Part shown: one piece after another, positions 25,377-32,620 of the stretch
Position numbering within the stretch: the first letter of the stretch is position 1
Layout: each line of letters begins with the position of its first letter
Source of the DNA: an uncultured Oscillospiraceae bacterium
Lineage (GTDB): Bacteria; Bacillota; Clostridia; Oscillospirales; Acutalibacteraceae
Direction of reading: 5' to 3'
NCBI GenBank assembly: GCA_900540305.1
Contig: UQFL01000016.1
Location: forward strand, 1-34,575
Length of the DNA: 34,575 nt
Made by a program: the position numbers and the translations under genes
The notes under the pieces: generated by a model
The model's database searches: none
Seen by the model: the letters and a program-made list of their open reading frames with translations, nothing else
What the model was told of the DNA's origin: nothing

Positions 25377-26548
25377 TAAACTATGATGAATTTATAAGCG
25401 AGAGAGTTAAAAATGTTAAGCCAAGCGGAATCAGAAAGTTTTTTTCTATTGCCGAGGAGCTTGATAATGTTATTTCTCTCGGTGTTGGAGAACCCGATTT
25501 TTTAACTCCGTGGCATATTAGAAGTAAGGCGATTGACTATCTTGACAGAGGTGCTACGAGATATACTGCAAATGCAGGTTTGATTGAATTAAGGCGTGAA
25601 ATTTCAGACTTTTATTCAAGAAAATATAAAGTTGACTATGATCCTAAAACCCAGGTCCTTGTAACTGTGGGAGGCTCTGAGGGTATAGATATGGCAATCC
25701 GTACTCTTATTAAAGAGGGTGATGATGTACTCCTTGTTGAGCCTTGTTTTGTATGCTATAAACCCATTGTGAATACTTGCGGCGGCAATGTAATCAGCAT
25801 AACAACTAAAGAAGAAAATAATTTCAAACTTACAGCGGAAGAAATAGAAAATGCTGTTACTGATAAAACTAAGCTTCTGATTTTACCGTATCCGAATAAC
25901 CCGACAGGTGCAGTTATGAGAAGGGAAGACCTTGAAAAAATTGCCCCCGTAATAAAAAAACACAATCTTCTTGTTCTTTCGGATGAAATATACAGCGAAT
26001 TGACATACGGAAATGAGCCTCATTGCTCAATAGCTTCAATAGACGGTATGCAGGAGCGCACTATTGTAATAAACGGCTTTTCTAAAACATATTCAATGAC
26101 TGGCTGGAGACTTGGTTATGCACTTGGTCCCGAGGAGATAATAAAGCAGATGACAAAACTTCATCAGTTTTGCATTATGAGTGCGCCTACAAATTCTCAG
26201 TATGCGGCAATAGACGCTCTTAAAAACGGTGACGCTGATATTGAGAAGATGAAAAACGATTATGATTTACGCAGAAAGTTCACTGTAAATAAATTTAATG
26301 AAATCGGTCTTAAATGCTTTGAGCCGGAGGGAGCATTTTATGTATTTCCCTCTATAAAATCAACTGGAATGAGTAGTGATGAATTTTGTGAGAAGCTCAT
26401 TCTTTCAAAAAGAGTAGCTGTTGTTCCCGGAAGTGCTTTTGGCGATGAAACGGACGGATATATTCGTGTTTCTTACTGTTATTCAATAGAAAACATAAGA
26501 AAAGCAATTGAAAAAATACAGGAATTTTTAAACGAGCTCAACTCTTAA
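25373..26548 (+). CDS. PLP-dependent aminotransferase, class I/II
   Basis: The 391-residue enzyme is a fold-type I aminotransferase of the aspartate/aromatic aminotransferase group. Motifs: GVGEPDFLTP (about 35), YPNNPTGAVM (about 173), SDEIYSEL (about 202), the PLP-binding Lys in NGFSKTYSMTGWRLGY (about 235), and RVSYCYS with the substrate-carboxylate Arg near the C-terminus. The start is GTG inside the stop of the Lrp gene, so translation is coupled. Its substrate cannot be read from sequence. Confidence 0.93.
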   Translation: MINYDEFISERVKNVKPSGIRKFFSIAEELDNVISLGVGEPDFLTPWHIRSKAIDYLDRGATRYTANAGLIELRREISDFYSRKYKVDYDPKTQVLVTVGGSEGIDMAIRTLIKEGDDVLLVEPCFVCYKPIVNTCGGNVISITTKEENNFKLTAEEIENAVTDKTKLLILPYPNNPTGAVMRREDLEKIAPVIKKHNLLVLSDEIYSELTYGNEPHCSIASIDGMQERTIVINGFSKTYSMTGWRLGYALGPEEIIKQMTKLHQFCIMSAPTNSQYAAIDALKNGDADIEKMKNDYDLRRKFTVNKFNEIGLKCFEPEGAFYVFPSIKSTGMSSDEFCEKLILSKRVAVVPGSAFGDETDGYIRVSYCYSIENIRKAIEKIQEFLNELNS

Positions 26549-26559
26549 AGGTATAAATT

Positions 26560-27447
26560 ATGGAAATTAAAGTAAATGCTTACGCCAAAATTAATCTAAT
26601 GCTTGATATTGTTGCCTGCCGAAATGACGGGTACCATGATTTGTTTATGATAATGCAGAGCGTTGGAATATATGATACTCTTGTTGTCAGAGAAAACAAA
26701 TCTAAATCAATTTCGCTTAAATGCAATTTTGACGATATACCGCTTGATGAAAAAAATATTTGCTGGAAAGCTGCAGATGCTTTTTTCAAGTATACCAAAA
26801 AGAAAAGCAAGGGAATTGAAATAGATATTACGAAAAGAATTCCCCATGCGGCAGGACTTGCCGGCGGAAGCGCTGATGGTGCGGCTGTGCTTGTTGCACT
26901 TAACAAAATATATAATACTGAACTCAGCGATGATGAATTGTGCAAAATAGGCGTTAAAATAGGCGCTGATGTTCCGTTTTGTATAAAAGGCGGAACTCTT
27001 CTTGCACAGGGAATCGGCGATGTTCTTTCTAAGGTTAAACCCTTGAAAAAGTGCTATATTGTCCTTGCAAAGCCTGATTTCGGCGTAAACACAGGAAATG
27101 CATATAAGCAGTTTGATACTTGCGGTAAAAGCAGAACTCCTGATAAATTCGGTATGCTTTGCGCAATTCAGTCTCGAGATCTTAATGAGATTTGCTCAAA
27201 GCTTGATAATGTTTTTGAGCAGTTTGTTGAAGTGCCCGGCAGAATAGATATTAAAGAAACACTTAAAAATAACGGCGCACTCGGCGTTTGTATGAGTGGT
27301 AGCGGCCCTACAGTTTTCGGTATTTTTGAAAATAAGGAAAATGCAGAAAAGGCTGCTGCTGAAATCAAATTCAAGAACCTTGCAAAAGACATTGCGGTTT
27401 GCACTCCTGTTAACAAAGGATGTAAAATAGTTAAAGTTGTTGAATAA
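26560..27447 (+). CDS. ispE: 4-diphosphocytidyl-2-C-methyl-D-erythritol kinase
   Basis: IspE phosphorylates the CDP-methylerythritol intermediate of the MEP isoprenoid pathway. At 295 residues it has family length. The N-terminal AYAKINLMLDI and the GHMP-kinase ATP loop PHAAGLAGGSADGAAVL (about 93) are clear, with GADVPFC and the C-terminal SGSGPTVFG. It is last in a run of same-strand genes from 24062 and is followed by a terminator. Confidence 0.96.
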   Translation: MEIKVNAYAKINLMLDIVACRNDGYHDLFMIMQSVGIYDTLVVRENKSKSISLKCNFDDIPLDEKNICWKAADAFFKYTKKKSKGIEIDITKRIPHAAGLAGGSADGAAVLVALNKIYNTELSDDELCKIGVKIGADVPFCIKGGTLLAQGIGDVLSKVKPLKKCYIVLAKPDFGVNTGNAYKQFDTCGKSRTPDKFGMLCAIQSRDLNEICSKLDNVFEQFVEVPGRIDIKETLKNNGALGVCMSGSGPTVFGIFENKENAEKAAAEIKFKNLAKDIAVCTPVNKGCKIVKVVE

Positions 27448-27454
27448 AAAAAGA

Positions 27455-27494
27455 AAAACCTGCCTACAATCAAGTTGAAAGGCAGGTTTTATTT
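27455..27494 (+). terminator. Terminator of ispE, abutting the spoIIR start
   Basis: AAAACCTGCCT (27455-27465) pairs with AGGCAGGTTTT (27480-27490), followed by ATTTTT. The 3' arm contains the only AGG near the spoIIR start codon at 27495, so this hairpin may also control spoIIR translation. Confidence 0.8.
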
Positions 27495-28109
27495 TTGAAA
27501 AAATCGTACTTATTTGTAAAAGTTTTCGTTCCGATATTTCTAGTATTCATTTTTGTCTTCTCTTATATTACTCCTTTTGTTCAGACATGCGAAAGTATAT
27601 CCGGCAGTGTTTTCAGGCTCCATATTCTTGCGAATTCAAATGCAGAATACGACCAGGCGCTAAAACTTAAAGTCAGAGATGCAGTGCTTGAAAACAGCAG
27701 TAAAATGTTTATGGACTGTAAATCGCTTGATGAAATTATAAAAAAGTGTTCGGATAATATAGAAGTATTTCAAACAACAGCTGAGCAGTGCATAAAGGAA
27801 AACGGTTATGATTACGGCGTTAAGGTTTATGTTGATAAAGAGTACTTCAACACAAGAGAATATGAAACAATTACTTTGCCAAGCGGCGTATATAATGCTT
27901 TGAAAATCGAAATAGGGGAGGCGAAAGGCAAAAATTGGTGGTGCGTGATGTTTCCTGCAATATGCCTTTCGGGAGTTTCCGAAACAGAAATGAATGAATA
28001 TCTCACAGAAGACGAGGCTGAACTTATTAATTCAAATTCAGACTATGAAATAAGATTTAAAATCGTTGAGGTTTACGAAAAACTTAAAAGTAAAGTAAAC
28101 GGATATTAA
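27495..28109 (+). CDS. spoIIR: Stage II sporulation protein R
   Basis: SpoIIR is the secreted forespore signal that triggers SpoIIGA to process pro-sigma-E in the mother cell. The 204-residue protein has an N-terminal membrane/signal segment (about 8-28) and the family hallmark VFRLHILANSNAEYDQALKLK (about 40), with LPSGVYNALKIEIGEAKGKNWWCVMFPAICL further on. The only sensible start is TTG at 27495, because the next Met is far inside. Its ribosome binding site is weak and lies in a hairpin. No clear sigma-F promoter is visible between the ispE stop and the gene. Confidence 0.92.
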   Translation: MKKSYLFVKVFVPIFLVFIFVFSYITPFVQTCESISGSVFRLHILANSNAEYDQALKLKVRDAVLENSSKMFMDCKSLDEIIKKCSDNIEVFQTTAEQCIKENGYDYGVKVYVDKEYFNTREYETITLPSGVYNALKIEIGEAKGKNWWCVMFPAICLSGVSETEMNEYLTEDEAELINSNSDYEIRFKIVEVYEKLKSKVNGY

Positions 28110-28110
28110 A

Positions 28111-28137
28111 AAAAGCAGGCTAACAGCCTGCTTTTTT
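28111..28137 (+). terminator. Terminator of spoIIR
   Basis: AGCAGGCT pairs with AGCCTGCT around AAC, followed by TTTTTT. The T-run touches the 3' CCA end of the convergent tRNA gene. Confidence 0.85.
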
Positions 28138-28223
28138 GGTGCCGGTGACCGGGGTCGAACCGGTACGGTATCGCTACCACTGGATTTTGAGTCCAGCACG
28201 TCTGCCAATTCCATCACACCGGC
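28137..28223 (-). tRNA. tRNA-Leu (CAA anticodon)
   Basis: The acceptor is GCCGGTG/CACCGGC with discriminator A and encoded CCA. The anticodon stem CTGGA/TCCAG holds the loop CTCAAAA, giving anticodon CAA (reads UUG). A long variable arm (GGTAGCGATACC) marks a class II tRNA, and the T-loop is GTTCGAC. Confidence 0.95.
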
Positions 28224-28232
28224 AAATATATT

Positions 28233-28267
28233 TTGTTTATAAGGGATACCCGAAATGGGTATCCCTT
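28233..28267 (-). terminator. Hairpin between the two tRNA-Leu genes
   Basis: A perfect 11-bp stem (AAGGGATACCC at 28241-28251, GGGTATCCCTT at 28257-28267) directly follows the CCA of the upstream tRNA. On the minus strand it runs into an AT-rich but not T-only tract. It may be a weak terminator or a processing element. Confidence 0.55.
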
Positions 28268-28353
28268 GGTGCTGGTGACCGGACTTGAACCGGTACGGTA
28301 TTGCTACCGAGGGATTTTAAGTCCCTTGCGTCTGCCGATTTCGCCACACCAGC
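28267..28353 (-). tRNA. tRNA-Leu (TAA anticodon)
   Basis: The acceptor is GCTGGTG/CACCAGC with discriminator A and encoded CCA. The anticodon stem AGGGA/TCCCT holds the loop CTTAAAA, giving anticodon TAA (reads UUA/UUG). It has a long class II variable arm nearly identical to that of the neighbouring tRNA-Leu, which suggests the pair arose by tandem duplication. Confidence 0.95.
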
Positions 28354-28396
28354 GAACACAAAATATAATACATTAAATACGCACAATTGTCAATAT

Positions 28397-29359
28397 TTAA
28401 TTAACTTTATTTTGCGTATTTCCGGTAAGATAGCATTCAATATTTTTTTCAAGAATTGAAAGAAGCCTTTGTCTTGTTTCCTGCGCCGCCCACGCAATAT
28501 GGGGAGTAATTATGCAGTTTTCTGCTTTTAAAAGCGGGTTGCTTTCAATCGCAGGTTCAACTTTCAAAACATCAAGTGCTGCGCCTGCAATTATGTGATT
28601 GTTAAGGGCGTTTGCAAGTGCGTTTTCATCAACAACAGGACCTCTTGAAGTATTGATAAGATATGCTGATTTTTTCATTTTGGCAAGGTTTTGCTCATTA
28701 ATAAGATTTTCTGTTTCATTCGTAAGAGGGCAGTGGCAGGTTACAATATCAGCAGTTTTTAAAAGTGTGTCTATATCAACCTGTTTGGCAGTATTATATT
28801 TTGACAAGTCTTTGTTTGAGCGTGAATTTACAAGTACATTCATACCGAAACTTTCAGCTATTTCTGCCACTTTTGATCCAATAGAGCCAAATCCGATGAT
28901 TCCGATTGTTTTTCCGTCAAGCTCTGAAAGGGGAGATTTCCAGTAGCAGAAATCAGGGCAAGTGCACCACTCTCCGCTGTGTACGGATTGAGAGTGTAAG
29001 TCAACTTGGTTTGCAAAGTGAAGAATAAACGCAAAAACCTGCTGTGCAACAGCGTTTGTTGAATAAGAGGGAATATTGCAAACAGTTATGCCGAGATCGG
29101 TTGCAGTTTTCAAGTCAACAACATTGTAGCCTGTAGATTGCAAGCCGATATATTTTAATTCAGGTGAAAGAGCGTTGAGTTCTTTTTCTGTGAGAACGGT
29201 TTTGTTTATAATAAGGATTTCAGCGCTTTTTGCTCTTTCAACAACCTCCTCTGGGGAAGTTCTTTCATAAATCGTAATGTCATCAGAATATTTTTTTAGA
29301 AAATCCCAACTTAAATCGCCGGGATTTGTTGTATATCCGTCAAGATTAACTATTTTCAT
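28397..29359 (-). CDS. D-isomer 2-hydroxyacid dehydrogenase (glycerate/hydroxypyruvate type)
   Basis: The 320-residue enzyme reduces 2-ketoacids or oxidises D-2-hydroxyacids using NAD(P). Motifs: the NAD-binding GKTIGIIGFGSIGSKVAEIA (about 148), CHCPLTNETENLI (about 210), the catalytic Arg in LINTSRGPVVDE (about 236), and the catalytic His in ITPHIAWAAQETR (about 287). The substrate pocket resembles hydroxypyruvate/glycerate dehydrogenases, but exact substrate is uncertain. It is a single gene divergent from the amidase. Confidence 0.92.
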   Translation of the reverse strand: MKIVNLDGYTTNPGDLSWDFLKKYSDDITIYERTSPEEVVERAKSAEILIINKTVLTEKELNALSPELKYIGLQSTGYNVVDLKTATDLGITVCNIPSYSTNAVAQQVFAFILHFANQVDLHSQSVHSGEWCTCPDFCYWKSPLSELDGKTIGIIGFGSIGSKVAEIAESFGMNVLVNSRSNKDLSKYNTAKQVDIDTLLKTADIVTCHCPLTNETENLINEQNLAKMKKSAYLINTSRGPVVDENALANALNNHIIAGAALDVLKVEPAIESNPLLKAENCIITPHIAWAAQETRQRLLSILEKNIECYLTGNTQNKVN

Positions 29360-29393
29360 ATTTATTTATCATCCTTTGCGTTTTTATGAGTAA

Positions 29394-29422
29394 ATTATAT
29401 CTCTCTTAAATTCTTTTTGCAA
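29394..29422 (-). promoter_or_regulatory. Promoter of the hydroxyacid dehydrogenase
   Basis: On the minus strand, TTGCAA (29417-29422) and TATAAT (29394-29399) are spaced 17 bp apart. Confidence 0.75.
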
Positions 29423-29429
29423 TAATTTA

Positions 29430-29458
29430 TTGAAAGCTATTGTCATTTAATATATAAT
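29430..29458 (+). promoter_or_regulatory. Promoter of the amidase-radA operon
   Basis: TTGAAA (29430-29435) and TATAAT (29453-29458) are spaced 17 bp apart. The divergent promoter lies back to back only 7 bp away. A sigma-A type site suggests the amidase is not purely sporulation-controlled. Confidence 0.75.
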
Positions 29459-29484
29459 TAAGCATAGAAATTATTGGTGGTATT

Positions 29485-30180
29485 ATGAAAAAATCGCTGA
29501 TAGTTCTTTTGGTATTTGTGTTTACAGTAACTGTTTGCACTGCTGTAAATACCTGTCTGGGAAAAAAGAATTTTGTTAATTCGCAGTATAATCTGAGCGA
29601 TGTGTGTATCGTAATTGACGCAGGACACGGTGGGGCTGATGCGGGCACTGTTGCCGCAGACGGAACTCTTGAAAAAGATACAAATCTAGCAATCGCCCTT
29701 GATTTGTATGATTTTCTTAATGTGTGCGGAATTGAGTGCGTTACAATCAGAAACGGTGATTATGAGTTTTATCCTGACGGAATAGACCGTTCCAGATCAG
29801 ATTTATATAATCGTCTTGACTTCGTGAATGAAACTGAGAATGCCGTGCTTGTTTCTATTCATCAGAACTTTTTTACAGACTCCTCAGAGCATGGTATGCA
29901 GGTATGGTATACGGCAAATGAGAAAACAAGCAAGGTACTTGCAGATAACATACTCAATTATACAAAAATGTTTTTACAGCAGGATAATACAAGGCAAAAT
30001 AAACAGTCTGATAACAGTTATTATATACTATATAACGCTCAAGTACCCTCTGTTATGGTTGAGTGCGGCTTTATGAGTAATGCCGCAGAGAATGAAAAAC
30101 TAAATACTGAAGAATACCAAAAGCAAATTGCATGCACAATTATGCTTGGAATAAATGAATATATCTACGGGGAAGTTTAA
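29485..30180 (+). CDS. N-acetylmuramoyl-L-alanine amidase (Amidase_3, CwlD-like)
   Basis: The zinc amidase cleaves the bond between muramic acid and the peptide stem. The 231-residue protein has an N-terminal signal/anchor segment (about 4-22) and one Amidase_3 domain: VIDAGHGGADAGT (zinc His), EKDTNLAIALDL (zinc Glu), VSIHQNFF (zinc His) and the catalytic Glu in VMVECGFMSN. Length and layout fit CwlD, which makes muramic lactam in spore cortex, but related vegetative amidases look alike. Its stop abuts the radA start, so they form an operon. Confidence 0.88.
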   Translation: MKKSLIVLLVFVFTVTVCTAVNTCLGKKNFVNSQYNLSDVCIVIDAGHGGADAGTVAADGTLEKDTNLAIALDLYDFLNVCGIECVTIRNGDYEFYPDGIDRSRSDLYNRLDFVNETENAVLVSIHQNFFTDSSEHGMQVWYTANEKTSKVLADNILNYTKMFLQQDNTRQNKQSDNSYYILYNAQVPSVMVECGFMSNAAENEKLNTEEYQKQIACTIMLGINEYIYGEV

Positions 30181-31551
30181 ATGGCAAAGTTAAAATCATT
30201 ATATGTTTGTTCTGAATGCGGATATGAAAGCGCAAAGTGGTACGGAAAGTGCCCTGGTTGCGGTGAATGGAATACTATGAGCGAAGAAATTCCTGTTTCT
30301 GCATCTTCGAAAGGAAATAAAAAACTTTCAGCATCGGTTCAACCGGTATTAAGACTTAATGAGATAACAGGGGATGTTGAAAAACGCATTTCAACAGGCA
30401 TAAATGAGTTTGACAGGGTACTCGGTGGCGGTATCGTTCAAGGCAGTCTTGTATTAATCGGAGGAGACCCCGGTATAGGCAAGTCTACAATTTTACTTCA
30501 AATTTGCGAGCATCTCGGAAAAACCTGCGATGTGCTGTATGTCAGCGGCGAGGAATCTGCAAATCAGATTAAACTCAGAGCAAACCGCCTTGGTGTAACT
30601 ACAAATCGTCTTGGTGTGCTTGCTCAAACTGATGTAGGCATAATTGTAGAGACTGTGAAATCTGAAAAGCCCGATATTGTTATAATCGACTCAATTCAAA
30701 CTATGATTTATGATGAGTGCTCTTCGTCCGCAGGTTCGGTTACGCAGGTTAGGGAATGCACAAATATTTTTATGCATATGGCAAAATCTCTCGGTATCCC
30801 TGTTTTTGTTGTAGGTCACGTTAACAAGGACGGAGCAATAGCAGGTCCTAAAGTACTTGAACATATTGTAGATACAGTGCTATATTTTGAAGGCGAAAGA
30901 AATTATTCATACAGAATTCTTAGAGGGGTTAAAAACCGTTTTGGCTCTACTAATGAAATAGGCGTTTTTGAGATGAGGCAAAGCGGACTTGCTGAAGTAG
31001 AAAACCCGTCTTTGCTTATGTTGTCGGGCAGACCCGAAAATGTAAGCGGAACTTGTGTCGCTTGCGTTATGGAAGGCACAAGACCGATTTTGGCTGAAGT
31101 TCAGGGCTTGGTTACAGCAACAGGTTTCGGAACTCCTAGAAGAATGAGTACAGGCTTTGATTATAACAGAATGGCAATGATTTTAGCTGTACTTGAAAAG
31201 CGAGGCGGATATTACTTCAATTCAATGGATGCCTATATTAATGTTATCGGCGGTCTTAAACTTGACGAGCCTGCCGCTGATTTAACTGTTGCCATGGCTC
31301 TGATTTCGTCATTAAAGGATGTTGTTGTTCAGGAGAACGCAATAGCATTCGGTGAAATAGGACTTGCAGGGGAGATACGAGCAGTTAATAATTGCGAGCA
31401 AAGAGTAAGCGAAGCGTTACGCCTTGGTTTTGATAAATGTATAATTCCGTTTCATAACTATAAATCTTTATCAAAATCGGTAAAAGTTAACGCAGATATA
31501 ATTCCTGTGCGCTCAGTCAGAGAAGCATTCAAAGCGTTAACTGAAGAATAG
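30181..31551 (+). CDS. radA: DNA repair protein RadA (Sms)
   Basis: RadA is a RecA-like ATPase that drives branch migration in recombination and repair. The 456 residues match the family. It has a C4 zinc finger (CSECGYESAKWYGKCPGCGEWN, about 10-31), Walker A GGDPGIGKST (about 97), the RadA-specific KNRFG (about 258) and a C-terminal Lon-like domain (ADLTVAMALISSLKD, then AFGEIGLAGEIR). The start directly follows the amidase stop. A terminator lies 10 bp downstream, followed at 31636 by the integrated element. Confidence 0.97.
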   Translation: MAKLKSLYVCSECGYESAKWYGKCPGCGEWNTMSEEIPVSASSKGNKKLSASVQPVLRLNEITGDVEKRISTGINEFDRVLGGGIVQGSLVLIGGDPGIGKSTILLQICEHLGKTCDVLYVSGEESANQIKLRANRLGVTTNRLGVLAQTDVGIIVETVKSEKPDIVIIDSIQTMIYDECSSSAGSVTQVRECTNIFMHMAKSLGIPVFVVGHVNKDGAIAGPKVLEHIVDTVLYFEGERNYSYRILRGVKNRFGSTNEIGVFEMRQSGLAEVENPSLLMLSGRPENVSGTCVACVMEGTRPILAEVQGLVTATGFGTPRRMSTGFDYNRMAMILAVLEKRGGYYFNSMDAYINVIGGLKLDEPAADLTVAMALISSLKDVVVQENAIAFGEIGLAGEIRAVNNCEQRVSEALRLGFDKCIIPFHNYKSLSKSVKVNADIIPVRSVREAFKALTEE

Positions 31552-31560
31552 TAGAGAAAT

Positions 31561-31593
31561 AAAAAACAGCTCATTTCTAATGGGCTGTTTTTT
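31561..31593 (+). terminator. Terminator of radA
   Basis: AAAAAACAGCTCAT pairs with ATGGGCTGTTTTTT (one wobble) around TTCTA, with a T-run. Confidence 0.85.
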
Positions 31594-31609
31594 AATAGGG
31601 TACTTCCTC

Positions 31610-31638
31610 TTGATTTCTTGATAAATTTATGATATAAT
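31610..31638 (+). promoter_or_regulatory. Promoter facing into the element's attachment site
   Basis: TTGATT (31610-31615) and a perfect TATAAT (31633-31638) are spaced 17 bp apart. The last three bases of the -10 belong to the 18-bp direct repeat that starts the element, so this chromosomal promoter now reads into the inserted DNA. Confidence 0.6.
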
Positions 31639-31666
31639 TATACAAAATTAATCGAGTTTTGTATAA
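31636..31666 (+). repeat. Left attachment site with palindromic arms
   Basis: The 18-bp repeat AATTATACAAAATTAATC begins an imperfect palindrome: TTATACAAAAT (31638-31648), a 7-bp centre, and GTTTTGTATAA (31656-31666). Paired ~11-bp arms around a short centre are typical of tyrosine-recombinase core sites. Confidence 0.75.
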
Positions 31667-31694
31667 CCCGCAAGCGGGGTTACTACAAAAAGTG

Positions 31695-31739
31695 AAAAGC
31701 AAGGGCGCGCGTGCGCGTGCATTTACCCTTGCTTTTTTT
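31695..31739 (+). terminator. Terminator-like hairpin, first copy
   Basis: AAAAGCAAGGG (31695-31705) pairs with CCCTTGCTTTT (31726-31736) around an alternating GC loop (GCGCGCGTGCGCGTGC), then TTT. The same 11-bp stem recurs at 32128-32172. Confidence 0.8.
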
Positions 31740-32473
31740 CCTGCTCAGAGCCAGCATAGATAAAAGGGGGGCACGCCCCCCATAATCTCATGCTTTGCGC
31801 TCCCCCCACGGGGGGACGGGAGGGGGTCTCTCATTTAGGCGAGCAGGCCAGAAAAAAATAAAAGAGATGTAAGGACGGGAAAAAGCGCATTGCTTGCCCG
31901 CTCTGGGCAAGCTGCCCGAAGTGGGCGGGACTTGAGCCGAGCGCGGCACAGCCTGCGAGGGCAGGCTTGCGCAAGCAAGCCGTGACCCGCCGCGAGAGGG
32001 GAAAGAGGCGAGCTCGGGGGCGAGCCGACCCGCCCACCTCAGGGCTGGGACGAGGAGCAGCGGGAAAGTTCGGCGCGAGATATTGAAGTGCAAGCACGAG
32101 CGGGACACCCCGAGCGGGCGAACGAGAAAAAGCAAGGGCGGCTCTGCCGCTTGTTTTAACCCTTGCTTTTTTGAGGGCGGCTGCTACGGGGAAGGCGGCA
32201 GACTTTGACCGAGCGCCGAGAACGCCGCCCGCAAGGAAGCGCGCAGCGCAGCGGAGACAACGCAGCGGCGGCGGCGGGCGCCGAGCCGCGAGACAACAAG
32301 AACGAGGAGCAGCGCAACCGCTCGGGCGCAACGCATTGACCGACCGAGCGGCATTGCCAGCGAGGGAGAAACATATTTATTGACTAATGCTGGCGAGCGA
32401 CAGCGCCGTGGTATATTTCGAGTGGCATTTTTCAATCGTTCTTGCTGCACGCTCTCAGCGGCGAAATTCAAGT
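31740..32473. other. GC-rich, self-complementary, apparently non-coding region
   Basis: About 730 bp with very high GC and no plausible gene: open frames here are low-complexity Arg/Ala/Pro-rich and have no homologous look. Visible perfect stems are 31892-31899 with 31905-31912 (GCTTGCCC), 31950-31956 with 31961-31967 (AGCCTGC), palindrome 31965-31976 (GCTTGCGCAAGC), a long-range pair 31921-31929 with 32029-32037 (GTGGGCGGG), and 32175-32181 with 32224-32230 (GGGCGGC). Two G6/C6 blocks at 31766-31781 and 31802-31815 can pair in alternative ways. A 13-base repeat ACGAGGAGCAGCG occurs at 32050 and 32302. A structured RNA or a DNA structure for replication is possible; I recognise no known RNA family. 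Confidence 0.6.
32128..32172 (+). terminator. Terminator-like hairpin, second copy
   Basis: AAAAGCAAGGG (32128-32138) pairs with CCCTTGCTTTT (32160-32170), then TT. The loop has an inner stem GCGGC-TCT-GCCGC. The outer stem is identical to that at 31695-31736, though the loops differ. Confidence 0.8.
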
Positions 32474-32510
32474 GTTTAACATTTTGTGTATTGTTAAACG
32501 CTGATATTAT
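32474..32510 (+). promoter_or_regulatory. Candidate rep promoter with operator
   Basis: A perfect 8-bp inverted repeat GTTTAACA (32474-32481) and TGTTAAAC (32492-32499) overlaps a possible promoter, TTTTGT (32482-32487), 17 bp, TATTAT (32505-32510). It lies about 90 bp upstream of rep and would suit copy-number control. Confidence 0.5.
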
Positions 32511-32584
32511 TAAAATCGCCGAATTAGGGCAGCAGCGCCGCTCAGGCGACAGCAGCCGCGCAGGCTGAGAAGTCCAGCGGCAAC

Positions 32585-32620
32585 AAAAGGCGCAGCCTTT
32601 TGAAATCTTATCTTGATAAT
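32585..32620 (+). other. Rolling-circle double-strand origin (pC194-type)
   Basis: TCTTATCTTGATAAT (32606-32620) matches the nick region of the pC194/pUB110 plasmid family, in which Rep cuts within CTTG/ATA. Immediately upstream is a perfect hairpin AAAAGGC-GCA-GCCTTTT (32585-32601), a normal feature of such origins. The predicted cut is between 32615 and 32616. The origin overlaps the first codons of rep. Confidence 0.8.

Noticed and set aside
31636..31666. Chromosomal dif site used by XerC/XerD
   Set aside because: The arms (TTATACAAAA) do not match the Firmicute dif consensus I know, and the element has its own recombinase.
31788..32374. Long minus-strand open frames in the GC-rich region
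   Set aside because: They are Arg/Ala/Pro/Ser-rich products of biased composition, several overlap in different frames, and none has a ribosome binding site or a recognisable domain.
32380..32568. A 62-residue plus-strand frame before rep
   Set aside because: It has no ribosome binding site, contains the candidate rep promoter and operator, and shows no protein-like pattern.
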